A DNA stretch of 64,000 nt from Rs1 sp000416275 (GTDB lineage: Bacteria; Pseudomonadota; Gammaproteobacteria; Pseudomonadales; Balneatricaceae): contig OZ251574.1 in the NCBI GenBank assembly GCA_965243635.1, forward strand, positions 930,001 to 994,000. The letters run 5' to 3'. The notes beneath the pieces were generated by a model that was given only the letters and a program-made list of their open reading frames with translations, was not told the DNA's origin and did no database searches. Position numbers and translations under genes: made by a program. Shown in pieces: positions 1 through 8,657 of this stretch. The number at the start of each line of letters is the position of its first letter. The first letter of the stretch is position 1.

Positions 1-672
1 TGTCAGGCGGCAATAGCCTGTGGTGCGCGACAAATCTACGTCAAAGACGCGCATGCCAGCGGACGTAATATTATCGCTGAACAACTACCTGAATGCGCGG
101 TGTTGATTCGCGGCTGGAGCGGCCATCCCTTTAGTATGGTGCAAGAGCTGGATGAAAGCTTTGACGCGCTGTTGATGATTGGCTATCACTCTAGAGCTGG
201 GAGTGATGCTAATCCGCTGGCACATACTATGTCGACAAAAGTAGCTTATATCAAAATTAACGGCGTGCTTGCGTCCGAGTTTTTGATTCATCAATATGCA
301 GCGGCACTGGAAAATGTAGCGACTGTTTTTATCTCTGGTGACCGAGGTATTTGCTCAGAAGTTAAAGCGGCTAATCCCAACATTGAAACAGTGGCTGTAT
401 TAGAGGGTATAGGTGCATCAACTATCAGCATTCACCCCGATTTAGCGTTGAAAAATATTGCCGCAGGTGTCGAGCGAGCACTGCAATCTGATCTCGATCA
501 ATGCGCAATAGAGTTGCCGGAAGAATTTAAGGTTGAAATTAAATATATAGACCCGGTGTTAGCTTACAAAGCGGCTTTTTATCCGGGCTGCTCTATGCTC
601 AGGTCGTTGACGGTAGAGTATTCAACCGACGATTATTTTGAAGTGTTGCGGCTGTTGAATTTTGTGGTGTAA
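1..672 (+). CDS. M55 family D-aminopeptidase (DppA-like), 5' end missing
   Basis: The reading frame is open from base 1 to the TAA at 670-672, so the gene starts before the window. The first residues seen include VKDAHASGRN, and further on GYHSRAGS followed by NPLAHT. These fit the zinc-binding D/H-rich motifs of DppA-type M55 peptidases, which release N-terminal D-amino acids from peptides, usually in a cell-wall or dipeptide recycling context. The C-terminal part (SIHPDLALKNIAAGVERAL) also fits the family. About 223 residues are visible against a usual length near 270, so roughly 50 residues are lost upstream. An internal ATG-like start at 100 would remove the first metal-binding motif and is not the true start. 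It converges on kbl. Confidence 0.85.
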   Translation, partial: CQAAIACGARQIYVKDAHASGRNIIAEQLPECAVLIRGWSGHPFSMVQELDESFDALLMIGYHSRAGSDANPLAHTMSTKVAYIKINGVLASEFLIHQYAAALENVATVFISGDRGICSEVKAANPNIETVAVLEGIGASTISIHPDLALKNIAAGVERALQSDLDQCAIELPEEFKVEIKYIDPVLAYKAAFYPGCSMLRSLTVEYSTDDYFEVLRLLNFVV

Positions 673-686
673 ATTTTTCATAGCCT

Positions 687-715
687 GAGACCTCGGCATA
701 ACGTTGCGAGCGCAG
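687..715. repeat. End fragment of element B
   Basis: The sequence begins GAGACCTCGGCATAACGTTGCG, which is one terminus of element B, followed within 30 bp by unrelated DNA. The other terminus is not recognisable, so this is a decayed or truncated copy. Confidence 0.6.
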
Positions 716-741
716 TCGCTATGCCAGGTATCAATAGCTGC

Positions 742-775
742 CAGTGCGCACGACACTGATGCAAGCTGCGCACTG
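742..775. terminator. Hairpin between convergent genes
   Basis: CAGTGCGCA at 742-750 is the exact reverse complement of TGCGCACTG at 767-775, with a 16-base loop and weaker outer pairing (TGCCA/TGGCA nearby). It lies between the convergent DppA-like and kbl genes, where a bidirectional terminator is expected. There is no clear T-tract on either side, so the role is inferred from position only. Confidence 0.35.
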
Positions 776-868
776 CTCTGGCATGGACAAGTTTGCTAGT
801 GAAGCTCATCTCAACCGATTGAAATAGCACTTTGATCACAACCTAAGTTAATCGACAAAAATTATCGA

Positions 869-2056
869 TTATAAGCCCATTTCCTGTTTAGCCTCTTTGA
901 AGCAAGCGATCGCAAAATCAAGTTCGGCAATGCTGTGAGCGGCCGAAATTTGGGTGCGAATTCGCGCTTGTTGTTTAGGCACTACCGGGAACGAGAATGC
1001 CGTGACATAGACGCCCTTGACTAACATTCGCTCTGCCAGTTCCGCTGCTGTGCGGGCATCGTAGAGCATGATTGGTATAATCGGGTGAGTGCCTGGCAGC
1101 AGATCGTAACCAATCGCTTGCATGCCTTTCCTAAAGTATTGGCCATTACTTTCGAGCTTATCTCGCAGAGCAGTAGAGTCGGAGAGTAAGTTCAGTGCTG
1201 CGATGCCGCCTGCGACCACTGGAGGGGCGACCGTATTAGAAAAGAGGTAGGGGCGCGAGCGCTGGCGCAGCAATTCAATAATTTCTTTTTTGCCGCTGGT
1301 GTAGCCGCCGCTAGCTCCGCCAAGTGCCTTGCCCAATGTGCCGGTGGTAATGTCGACTCTATCCATGCAGTCGCAGTGCTGATGTGTGCCGCGTCCGGTT
1401 TTGCCGATAAAACCTACCGCGTGACTGTCATCAAAATGCACTAGAGCCTGATATTTTTCTGCCAAGTCGCAGATTTTATCTAATTGGGCGATAAAGCCAT
1501 CCATAGAAAAAACCCCATCGGTACTAATTAACTTATATCTCGCTCCCGCTGCATCCGCTGCGATTAGCTGTTGTTCTAAATCGGCCATGTCGTTATTTTT
1601 GTAGCGATAACGCTGCGCCTTACACAGGCGAATACCGTCGATAATACTGGCGTGATTCAGCGAGTCAGATATAACCGCATCTTCAGCGCTTAATAGCGTT
1701 TCGTATAGGCCACCATTGGCATCAAAACAGGATGGGTAGAGAATGGTGTCTTCCATCTGCAAAAAATTGCTGAGCTGCTGTTCTAGCTGTTTATGGATTT
1801 TCTGAGTTCCGCAGATAAAACGCACGGAGGCCATACCGTAGCCCCATTCATCTAAACCTTGATGTGCAGCCGCTAATATATCGGGGTGTTGCGCTAAGCC
1901 AAGGTAGTTGTTGGCACAGAGATTAAGAACCTTACCCTGGCTAACATCGACATTAGTGTTTTGTGCCGAGAGTATCTGGCGTTCATTTTTGTAGAGCCCC
2001 GCCGCGCTGATTTCATCAAGCTGACGTTGTAAATGTTGTTGGAAATCGGCATACAT
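869..2056 (-). CDS. kbl: 2-amino-3-ketobutyrate CoA ligase (glycine C-acetyltransferase)
   Basis: Kbl is the PLP enzyme that cleaves 2-amino-3-oxobutyrate with CoA to glycine and acetyl-CoA, the second step of threonine degradation after Tdh. The 395 residues match the usual 398. Family signatures visible are LCANNYLGLAQHP near the N-terminus, the PLP-contacting DDSHAVGFIG and the Schiff-base lysine in TGTLGKALGG at about residue 243. The whole protein belongs to the alpha-oxoamine synthase fold. It lies downstream of tdh on the same strand, separated by 196 bp that contain a short element B, so the pair is probably still one transcription unit but no longer tightly coupled. Confidence 0.95.
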   Translation of the reverse strand: MYADFQQHLQRQLDEISAAGLYKNERQILSAQNTNVDVSQGKVLNLCANNYLGLAQHPDILAAAHQGLDEWGYGMASVRFICGTQKIHKQLEQQLSNFLQMEDTILYPSCFDANGGLYETLLSAEDAVISDSLNHASIIDGIRLCKAQRYRYKNNDMADLEQQLIAADAAGARYKLISTDGVFSMDGFIAQLDKICDLAEKYQALVHFDDSHAVGFIGKTGRGTHQHCDCMDRVDITTGTLGKALGGASGGYTSGKKEIIELLRQRSRPYLFSNTVAPPVVAGGIAALNLLSDSTALRDKLESNGQYFRKGMQAIGYDLLPGTHPIIPIMLYDARTAAELAERMLVKGVYVTAFSFPVVPKQQARIRTQISAAHSIAELDFAIACFKEAKQEMGL

Positions 2057-2153
2057 AGATTTGTACCTTATTAATTACCTGAAACAGTGCCTTTCATGTG
2101 GCGCTCAGCGTCTACTGGGAAGCTATAGGTTCAGAGTGTTATTTTTATTGGAT

Positions 2154-2218
2154 GAGACCTTTGCATAACCTACCCAGAGGGTATGATAACTGCGCTCGCA
2201 ACGTTATGCCGAGGTCTC
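2154..2218. repeat. Element B, short 65-bp form, with 5-bp target duplication
   Basis: The element starts GAGACCTTTGCATAAC and ends GTTATGCCGAGGTCTC. It is flanked by TGGAT at 2149-2153 and again at 2219-2223, an exact 5-bp target duplication. The interior is reduced to the sequence around CCCAGAGGGTATGATAACTG, the same internal deletion as the copy at 40819. It sits between tdh and kbl. Confidence 0.85.
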
Positions 2219-2252
2219 TGGATGAAGTTTAAATTATTTGGCTAACTGGCAG

Positions 2253-3296
2253 TTATCCAACGTTTGACCAATCCAGTACGACTTTACCCGCCTCTCCACT
2301 GCGCATTGCATCAAAGCCTTGCTGAAAATCTCGGTAGTCCAAGCGGTGGGTGATAATCGAACTGATGTCTAGGCCATTCTCGATCATTGCCGACATCTTA
2401 TACCAAGTCTCGTACATTTCTCTGCCGTATATACCTTTGATGGTCAGCATGTTGAAAATAACTGATTGCCAATCGGTCGGTTGCTCTTCACCAGGTATTC
2501 CAAGTAGCGCTATTTTACCGCCGTGGCACATGTTCTTGATCATATCATTGAAAGCGATGGGGCTGCCGGACATCTCTAAGCCAATGTCAAAGCCGGTCTG
2601 CATCGCGAGTTCTTTTTGTACTTGAGTTAGTGATTCTTTAGTGACATCGACAGTGCGGGTAGCGCCGAGTTTTTTGGCCATTGCCAGTCTGTTAGGGTTT
2701 AAATCAGTGACCACAATATGACGAGCTCCCGCTGCTTTACAGACGGCTGTCGCCATACAGCCAATAGGACCGGCACCGGTAATAAGGACATCTTCACAAA
2801 ATAAATCAAATTGTAAAGCAGTGTGTACGGCATTGCCAAAAGGATCAAAAAGAGCGGCAACTTCTAAATCTATGCCCGCGCGATGTACCCAAACATTTGA
2901 CATCGGCAAAACTAAATATTCGGCAAAGGCCCCAGAGCGATTGACGCCAACCCCGCTACTGTAATCGCACATCTGGCGTCTACCTGCCATGCAGTTACGA
3001 CAGCGACCACAGACCACGTGACCTTCGCCGGAAACAATTTGTCCGGGGTAAAAATCATTGACATTGCTGCCAACTGCGACTATTTCTCCGACAAATTCAT
3101 GCCCCACTACCATAGGTACTGGGATGGTTTTTTGTGCCCAACTGTCCCAGTTGTAGATGTGTAGGTCGGTGCCGCAGATCGCCGTTTTTAACACCCGAAT
3201 CTTGACATCATTAATCCCCATTTCAGGAACAGGTACACTTTCTAACCATAACCCAACAGTCGCCTGTTTTTTTACTAGAGCCTGCATTGTCGTCAT
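2253..3296 (-). CDS. tdh: L-threonine 3-dehydrogenase
   Basis: This is a zinc-dependent medium-chain dehydrogenase oxidising L-threonine to 2-amino-3-ketobutyrate with NAD+. The 347 residues compare with 341 in E. coli Tdh. Visible features are the catalytic zinc site (AICGTDLHIYNWD, then GHEFVGEIVAVG), the structural zinc cluster CGRCRNCMAGRRQMC, the nucleotide-binding GAGPIGCMA and the characteristic GREMYETWYKM segment. It is followed by kbl on the same strand and is divergent from an XRE-cupin regulator. Three TATARTGGAT motifs in the shared upstream region suggest control by that regulator. Confidence 0.96.
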   Translation of the reverse strand: MTTMQALVKKQATVGLWLESVPVPEMGINDVKIRVLKTAICGTDLHIYNWDSWAQKTIPVPMVVGHEFVGEIVAVGSNVNDFYPGQIVSGEGHVVCGRCRNCMAGRRQMCDYSSGVGVNRSGAFAEYLVLPMSNVWVHRAGIDLEVAALFDPFGNAVHTALQFDLFCEDVLITGAGPIGCMATAVCKAAGARHIVVTDLNPNRLAMAKKLGATRTVDVTKESLTQVQKELAMQTGFDIGLEMSGSPIAFNDMIKNMCHGGKIALLGIPGEEQPTDWQSVIFNMLTIKGIYGREMYETWYKMSAMIENGLDISSIITHRLDYRDFQQGFDAMRSGEAGKVVLDWSNVG

Positions 3297-3350
3297 TATT
3301 ACTGTCCTGTGTAAGATCTAAAAATAAGGTAATTTGTGGGCTTGCTGATC

Positions 3351-3435
3351 TATAGTGGATAAAAATCCTATATAATGGATATGATCTTAAGCCTTTAAAA
3401 TCCGTTTTAAAAGATTTTTTTCTTTTATAGTGGAT
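3351..3435. promoter_or_regulatory. Three TATARTGGAT repeats between tdh and its divergent regulator
   Basis: TATAGTGGAT occurs at 3351-3360 and 3426-3435, and TATAATGGAT at 3371-3380. The first two begin exactly 20 bp apart, about two helical turns. All lie in the divergent intergenic region, which also contains AT-rich promoter-like sequence. Their arrangement fits operator sites for the neighbouring XRE-cupin protein. That assignment is an inference. The third copy would overlap a GTG start at 3430, one reason for choosing the ATG at 3451 as the regulator's start. Confidence 0.5.
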
Positions 3436-3450
3436 AAATGTGAGAAATGT

Positions 3451-4038
3451 ATGGTCAGTCAGTTAAAAACGCAGAAAAATATTGAGCCTGTTGCGCAAGT
3501 GTTGTGTGAAAAAGTCAAGGGGCTACGTAAAAGTAGAGGTTGGACGTTAGAGAATTTTTCTGAAATTTCAGGAGTAAGTCGCTCTATGCTGTCACAAATA
3601 GAGCGCGGTCAAGCCAATCCAACGTTGGCCGTCGCCTGTAAAATAGCCAAGGCATTTTCTATATCAGTCGGTGAACTAGTTGATGAACCCTGGACATCAT
3701 CGGCGATAGAGGTAATACGTAAAAGTGACCCAAGTTTCATGTATCGCAACGATAGTCAGTGCAAAATTCGCACTTTATCACCGTTAAATATGGAAAAAAA
3801 TATTGAGTTCTATGAAGTGACTATTAGCACTAAGGCACAGTTACAAAGTGCCGCTCATTTTGAAGGTGCCCGCGAGTTCATCACAGTAGAGAAAGGTCGT
3901 ATTGAAATAATTGCCGGGGTAGATTCTAGCACTTTGGAAGAAGGAGATTCCGCTCATTATCGAGGAGATATCAATCATCGTATTAAAAATATAGGAATTG
4001 GTGACGCTGTTTGTTTCCTCGTAGTAAGCTATAGTTAG
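3451..4038 (+). CDS. XRE-family regulator with cupin domain
   Basis: The N-terminal third (LCEKVKGLRKSRGW, then ISGVSRSMLSQIERGQANPTLAVACKIAKAF) is a clear helix-turn-helix of the XRE/Cro type. The C-terminal half, with HFEGAREFITVEKGRIEI and EEGDSAHYRGDINHRIKN, is a cupin barrel, usually the ligand-sensing part. The frame is open from a GTG at 3430, but the ATG at 3451 has a GAG-rich ribosome site at 3442-3445 and avoids overlapping a putative operator, so 3451 is preferred. The divergent arrangement with tdh-kbl suggests that it regulates threonine catabolism and possibly itself. Confidence 0.85.
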   Translation: MVSQLKTQKNIEPVAQVLCEKVKGLRKSRGWTLENFSEISGVSRSMLSQIERGQANPTLAVACKIAKAFSISVGELVDEPWTSSAIEVIRKSDPSFMYRNDSQCKIRTLSPLNMEKNIEFYEVTISTKAQLQSAAHFEGAREFITVEKGRIEIIAGVDSSTLEEGDSAHYRGDINHRIKNIGIGDAVCFLVVSYS

Positions 4039-4170
4039 CAGTTATTGTTGTCTGTCAAGATTAAGGAGTCGCTCGAAGTAGATGTTTGTTTTAAAATGAA
4101 CAATAGATGATGTTGATCACATGGTGTGAATTGTAAGCTAATTGCAATAAAATACAGGTAAGTAAAATTT

Positions 4171-5718
4171 ATGTTCGGAGATCTCTCACAACAAAATAAC
4201 CATCAAGTATTGGACAGGCGTAAAATTGCTATTGGCTGCTTAGCTGTGATTTTGATAGTAACCGGGGGCGCCGTTAATTTTAGCTATCAAATTATCCGTA
4301 TCGCTAAAGGCTATGATTCGCTCATAGAAAATTCTATAGCAGCTGTCAGTTCCTGCAAAACTATCAAATTTAAGACTATCCATATAAACAGTATGTTACT
4401 TCATTTGCTGGACTTATCAGAGGTGGAAGAGATTGATGAAATTATAGCATTGATTGGTAGCAACGAGTTGTTAATAGTTAAAGAGTACCAAAGTTTATTA
4501 GCTAAACCTTCTGCTCTGCATGATATATTTAACGTTAGCTTTCAACAGTTTAATAATTTACGAGCGGTTCGCGAAAAATTATACCAGTTAAAAATGAGCG
4601 GTAAAATAGAAGAGTCCCATAATTTTTATAGAGTAACGGTTATTTCGCTGTTTAAAGAACTTCAAACAGCGATCGAGTTGATCGAAGTGCGGTTACAGCA
4701 AGAGGTGGTAAAGTCTCAAATAGAAAACACAAAAAAATCAAATAAAATTCTTTGGACTTCTCTATTTGTCTCAATATTAGCTATCATATTTGTAATAATA
4801 CTGATGTGGGACATATGGCTCTCGATTGTTAGTAACGAGCGTTTACGCTCGCGCAGGCAAGCGCTAATAGATAGTAATATATTGATTGCAATTTTAGATA
4901 AGAATGGTCAGATCGAAGATGTAAGTAGTGCGCTGTGCAAGTTGTTAGGTTGTTCGAAAGATGAATTGCTCGGCAGCGCTACTAAGTTTTTTCTAGAGCC
5001 TAGCAAAAGTAGTAAGTTATTGGAAAATGATATTTTAAATTTGATCAGTCAAGGCAAAGAGTGGTATGGAGAAATTTCCTATATCAAACATGATGGCGAA
5101 AAGGTTTGGGCTGAATCTTCGATAGTGCCTAATTATGATGAGCAATTTAATATAAGTGGTTATACCAACATATTGCATGATTTAACCAGTAAAAAATTAG
5201 CGGGTATTGATCAGTTGACCAACTTATTAAACCGTAGAAGCTACGATCAGACACTAACTGATCAAGTTAGTATCGCGGTAAGAAACAAATATCCTATTAG
5301 CTTAGCTATTTTAGACATCGATTATTTCAAGCGCTTTAATGATTTATATGGTCACCCAGAAGGAGATGTCGCTCTTAAAGCTTTAAGTGATCTTTTGACC
5401 AGATGCATGCAGCGTCCGAATGATTATGTTTTTCGAATTGGAGGAGAGGAGTTCGCTATCTTGATTTCAGGTCTAGACACGCAAAAGACCACTGACTTTC
5501 TGTATTCGATAAAGGAGCAAGTTAAGGCGTTAAAAATACCCAACAAAAATAGCAGTATCTGCCCCTATTTAACGGTCTCAGTCGGTGCCGTGGTTTTATT
5601 GTCTGGTTCTGCAACAGAGCAGCAATTGTATGAAACCGCTGATCGTGCTTTATACGATGCTAAAATAGAGAGGGATTCAGTGGTGGTTTGCTCATTTATT
5701 GAAGAGCCGCTCAAGTAA
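4171..5718 (+). CDS. Membrane diguanylate cyclase with PAS and GGDEF domains
   Basis: The 515-residue protein probably makes cyclic di-GMP from two GTP. The order is: a transmembrane helix at about residues 20-42 (IAIGCLAVILIVTGGAVNF), an extracytoplasmic helical sensor region to about 190, a second transmembrane helix at about 193-215, a PAS domain at about 225-345 (ILIAILDKNGQIEDVSSALC), and a GGDEF domain from about 350. The active-site loop is GGEEF at residues 424-428, an accepted catalytic variant, preceded by the metal site LDIDYFKRFND. No RxxD inhibitory site is obvious ahead of GGEEF. The gene stands alone between other transcription units and the signal it senses is unknown. Confidence 0.9.
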   Translation: MFGDLSQQNNHQVLDRRKIAIGCLAVILIVTGGAVNFSYQIIRIAKGYDSLIENSIAAVSSCKTIKFKTIHINSMLLHLLDLSEVEEIDEIIALIGSNELLIVKEYQSLLAKPSALHDIFNVSFQQFNNLRAVREKLYQLKMSGKIEESHNFYRVTVISLFKELQTAIELIEVRLQQEVVKSQIENTKKSNKILWTSLFVSILAIIFVIILMWDIWLSIVSNERLRSRRQALIDSNILIAILDKNGQIEDVSSALCKLLGCSKDELLGSATKFFLEPSKSSKLLENDILNLISQGKEWYGEISYIKHDGEKVWAESSIVPNYDEQFNISGYTNILHDLTSKKLAGIDQLTNLLNRRSYDQTLTDQVSIAVRNKYPISLAILDIDYFKRFNDLYGHPEGDVALKALSDLLTRCMQRPNDYVFRIGGEEFAILISGLDTQKTTDFLYSIKEQVKALKIPNKNSSICPYLTVSVGAVVLLSGSATEQQLYETADRALYDAKIERDSVVVCSFIEEPLK

Positions 5719-5743
5719 GTAGCATCTCCCTATCTTAAGATTC

Positions 5744-5890
5744 TGCTGCCTGATCCTACCGGTTTTATGCAGGGGTGCATTTATTTAGCGAATGCATGAC
5801 GCATATAAGCTCGCAGCTAAGATTTTTTCAATTCCACTGTAAAACTAATCTCTAGCTCTCTGTATTTACTTTAAAACCATGGATTTAGGT
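5744..5890. repeat. Element A, degenerate partial copy
   Basis: The stretch GGTTTTATGCAGGGGTGCAT through TTAGCGAATGCA, AAGCTCGCAGCTAAGATTTT and ending GGATTTAGGT matches the interior and one end of element A. The other terminus is missing. It fills much of the 402-bp gap downstream of the diguanylate cyclase. Confidence 0.7.
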
Positions 5891-5988
5891 TTAACTTAGA
5901 TCTAGTCGCCAGTTAAAATCAGCGCTGTTTATATTCAGTGTTTTGTTTAGCGTTTTTGGCGGTTTTAATGGTTTTTATTTGTCAAATA

Positions 5989-6038
5989 AACCTATATTGG
6001 CTATCTGTTAGAATAATCAGCTAATATAGGTTAGTTTT
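5989..6038 (+). terminator. Strong hairpin plus T-run upstream of the PLP enzyme gene
   Basis: AACCTATATTGGCT at 5989-6002 pairs with AGCTAATATAGGTT at 6019-6032 (13 of 14 positions), with a 16-base loop, followed by AGTTTTTT. This has the shape of an intrinsic terminator. It lies 270 bp past the diguanylate cyclase and only about 80 bp ahead of the next start codon, so it could be the upstream terminator or a leader attenuator for the downstream gene. Confidence 0.5.
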
Positions 6039-6120
6039 TTATCTTAAAACGCCATTTTATAGCGTGCGATTCTTGCTACTATTTTTAAATTGATAATAAT
6101 TAACGAAGAGATAATTTCAT

Positions 6121-7401
6121 ATGAGTAATAGCAAGAAAACCCACATCGGCGAGCACCGCTTAGCCCCTGAATCTATGATGCTACATCATGGTTATGATCC
6201 AAAACTATCCGAGGGTGCAGTAAAGTGTCCTCAATTCCAAACATCAACTTTTGTTTTTGAAAGCTCACAGCATGGTAAAGATTTTTTCAACTATGCCTCT
6301 GGGCGTGTTGAAGTTCCGGAAGGGGTCGAACCTGGGCTTATTTACTCGCGATTTAATAACCCTGTTTTAGAAATTCTTGAAGGGCGTATGGCGCTATGGG
6401 ATGAAGCTGAAGATTGCCTAGTAACAGGCAGTGGTATGGCGGCTATTTCAACGACAATTCTGGCGCTCTCTAAGCCTGGTGATGTGATTATTTATGCGGA
6501 ACCGATTTATGGGGGGACTGACACTTTATTGAATGGTGTGCTATGTCAATACAATTTGCAGTCGGTTGGTTTTAACAGCAGTGCCGGTCACCAAGGTTTG
6601 GCTGATGCAATGGTTAAGGCTGAAAAGCTAGGGCCTATATCTGTAGTTCTGCTGGAGACTCCAGACAACCCAACCAATCAAATGATTGACATTCGCGCCT
6701 GTAAGGACCTTTTAGAAAAAGTTGATAATAAAGGGAGTGAACAGCCCGTTCTAGTGATTGATAACACTATGTACGGTCCAATTTTTCAGCAGCCTCTACT
6801 GCACGGTGCCGACCTTTGCATTTACTCATTAACTAAATACGTGGGTGGCCATTCAGATATTTTGGGCGGTAGTTGCTCTGGTAGTAAGGCGTTGATTACA
6901 AAAATTCGCGGCTTTAGAAATATCATCGGTACCAATATGGATTCCCATACCGCTTGGCTAGTGATGCGCTCTTTAGAAACTTTAAAAATACGCATGACAG
7001 CAAGCTCCCTAGGAGCAGAAAAAGTGGTTGATTTCTTAGTGACTCATCCGCTGGTTGAAAAAATTTATTATCCGGGCTTATTGGAAGAAAGTGATCCACA
7101 GTATGCGACATTCAAGAAGCAGTGTACTGGTTGTGCCTCTACTTTCTCTTTCACTGTAAAAGGTGGCGAAGCTGAAGCGTTTAAAGTACTAGACTCTATG
7201 CAAATGGCGATGTTAGCAGTGAGTTTGGGGGGGACAGAAACCTTAGTGCAGCACCCAGCTTCAATGACTCACTCTTCAGTGCCTGAAGAGAGAAGAGCAG
7301 AGATAGGTATTACTGATAATTTAATTCGTATTTCAGTGGGTATTGAAAATCCAGCGGACATCATAGCAGACCTGTCCCAGGCCTTAGCGACTATTAAATA
7401 A
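6121..7401 (+). CDS. Cys/Met metabolism PLP enzyme, methionine gamma-lyase-like
   Basis: The 426 residues belong to the cystathionine gamma-synthase/methionine gamma-lyase superfamily. Visible motifs are YSRFNNPVLEILEGR near residue 80, the glycine-rich SGMAAISTTILAL, the PLP phosphate/ring contacts ETPDNPTNQ, and the Schiff-base lysine K239 in YSLTKYVGGHSD. The C-terminus has SLGGTETLVQHPASMTHS and LIRISVGIE. An insertion after residue 55 (FFNYASGRVEVPEGVEPG) marks a subfamily usually annotated as methionine gamma-lyase or cystathionine gamma-synthase family. The exact substrate cannot be decided from sequence. It is monocistronic, has a hairpin about 80 bp upstream, and its usual role would be methionine or cysteine turnover. 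Confidence 0.85.
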   Translation: MSNSKKTHIGEHRLAPESMMLHHGYDPKLSEGAVKCPQFQTSTFVFESSQHGKDFFNYASGRVEVPEGVEPGLIYSRFNNPVLEILEGRMALWDEAEDCLVTGSGMAAISTTILALSKPGDVIIYAEPIYGGTDTLLNGVLCQYNLQSVGFNSSAGHQGLADAMVKAEKLGPISVVLLETPDNPTNQMIDIRACKDLLEKVDNKGSEQPVLVIDNTMYGPIFQQPLLHGADLCIYSLTKYVGGHSDILGGSCSGSKALITKIRGFRNIIGTNMDSHTAWLVMRSLETLKIRMTASSLGAEKVVDFLVTHPLVEKIYYPGLLEESDPQYATFKKQCTGCASTFSFTVKGGEAEAFKVLDSMQMAMLAVSLGGTETLVQHPASMTHSSVPEERRAEIGITDNLIRISVGIENPADIIADLSQALATIK

Positions 7402-7795
7402 GAGCATAGCTAGTTCCAATTCAGCAAGATCTCACCGTTAGACGTAAAGTTTTAGTGAGGTTTTGCTGGGCTTTAGAGCGAGTGTTTTTTACTGCTTAAT
7501 TTTTAAAAATCATAGTTGTTAACAACATTTAGAGTAAAACTTCCCCATATGATCCAATTCTGAAGCTCAAGCTAAAACCTTTGGCAAAACAGTACGATAA
7601 AGTCATAATATTAAGATTTGATTCATTAATATTTGCTTAGAATGCAATCTACATATAGTATATTTTTATTTATTACTGATTAAGGGATTTAGCAGTTTAG
7701 AGACAATTGTATGCACACGAGCAATGTAGAACTGCAAAATGTAACGCAGCGAAATTTTGATCGTGATTAGGATACGGTTGTAGAGGTCTTCAAGA
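7402..7795. other. 394-bp gene-free stretch with one hairpin
   Basis: CAGCAAGATCTCAC at 7422-7435 pairs imperfectly with GTGAGGTTTTGCTG at 7455-7468 and may form the 3' end of the preceding transcript. No strong T-run follows. The rest is AT-rich with no convincing ORF or repeat, and probably holds the promoter of the next gene. Confidence 0.4.
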
Positions 7796-8347
7796 ATGGA
7801 AAAGCAGTTACCGCAAATAGAGTTATTAGCATCTACCGCGCAAGGTAGTGTGTCATCGTTCCCTTTTTCACAGCCTTTAGATAGCGGTATTTTTGTCAAC
7901 GCGACTATGACTATCGCCGGTATAGAAGTGCAAACGATTGATGTTGCCCTCTTAGTTCTCTGTCCTATCTTTGCAGCATTAGGGGTGATGGTTGCCGCGT
8001 TGGTAAACGTAAAGTCACCGGTTCAGCATGGCAACATAGTGAAGCGCTTGGTCAGTGATGTGTTTGCCAACGCTGCCAATTTATTTATTGGAATTGTGGC
8101 TGGAATCGTCATCTCATTATTTTTTGTCGGAGCGATAAATAACGATATAACTTCGTTAGCAAGAGTGTTAGTACTTACTATCTTTTTGGGTTATAAAGCT
8201 CCGCTGTTTTGGAACAATCAAAAAGATATTACTGCTGCGCCTGCTCCTGTGGCGAAAGCGCTAAAAGCGGGTATTAGTTTAAGTCCGGATGCACTTAAGC
8301 AAGAGAAAATCAAACGGGCCAGATTAAAGCTGGCAGCAAAAAATTAA
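7796..8347 (+). CDS. Hypothetical inner-membrane protein, three predicted helices
   Basis: The 183-residue protein matches no family I recognise. Predicted hydrophobic helices lie at about residues 47-70 (VALLVLCPIFAALGVMVAALV), 93-117 (LFIGIVAGIVISLFFVGAI) and 122-140. The N-terminal 45 residues are polar and the C-terminus is lysine-rich (KQEKIKRARLKLAAKN). The start is the ATG at 7796, with GAGG about ten bases upstream. The gene stands alone before the effector array. A holin- or colicin-immunity-like role is conceivable from size and topology, but nothing specific supports it. Confidence 0.55.
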   Translation: MEKQLPQIELLASTAQGSVSSFPFSQPLDSGIFVNATMTIAGIEVQTIDVALLVLCPIFAALGVMVAALVNVKSPVQHGNIVKRLVSDVFANAANLFIGIVAGIVISLFFVGAINNDITSLARVLVLTIFLGYKAPLFWNNQKDITAAPAPVAKALKAGISLSPDALKQEKIKRARLKLAAKN

Positions 8348-8375
8348 TCAGCAAGCTGCTATTGAGTAGCTAATA

Positions 8376-8569
8376 CCTGAATCAGTGACTGCACCATAGC
8401 ACAAGCTCTTGATTAGAAAAATAGCCACTGAACCACGGATTTTATGCAGGAATGCATTTATTTAGCGAATGCAGGACGTATATATGAGCTTTTAGTTAAG
8501 ATATTTAAAATTCCACCGTAAAACCAATATCTTACACTTTGTATTCACTTTTAAATCATCAGATTCAGG
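8376..8569. repeat. Element A, near full length
   Basis: Begins CCTGAATCAGTGACT and ends AGATTCAGG, with the GCATTTATTTAGCGAATGCAG interior typical of the longer form. The flanks (TAATA, TCTGA) do not match, so the original target duplication is lost, possibly by recombination or deletion with the remnant DNA on its right. Confidence 0.8.
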
Positions 8570-8572
8570 TCT

Positions 8573-8657
8573 GATTCTCTTCTATAAACTTTCCCTGTGC
8601 ATCGGGTATTTCTCTGCCGGGAAAATCTATTTCCCAAGTGCAGTAGCGATTCTTAGG
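8573..8657 (-). pseudogene. Short coding-like remnant next to the truncated toxB'
   Basis: On the minus strand an open stretch of about 27 codons reads RYCTWEIDFPGREIPDAQG and runs into the element A end, which supplies the stop. It abuts the breakpoint of the truncated toxin gene in another frame. Its residue composition looks protein-like, but the family is unknown. It may be the leftover of a gene deleted when the array was truncated. Confidence 0.3.

Noticed and set aside
2350..2625. Plus-strand 91-codon ORF inside tdh
   Set aside because: Antisense shadow of the strongly conserved tdh gene.
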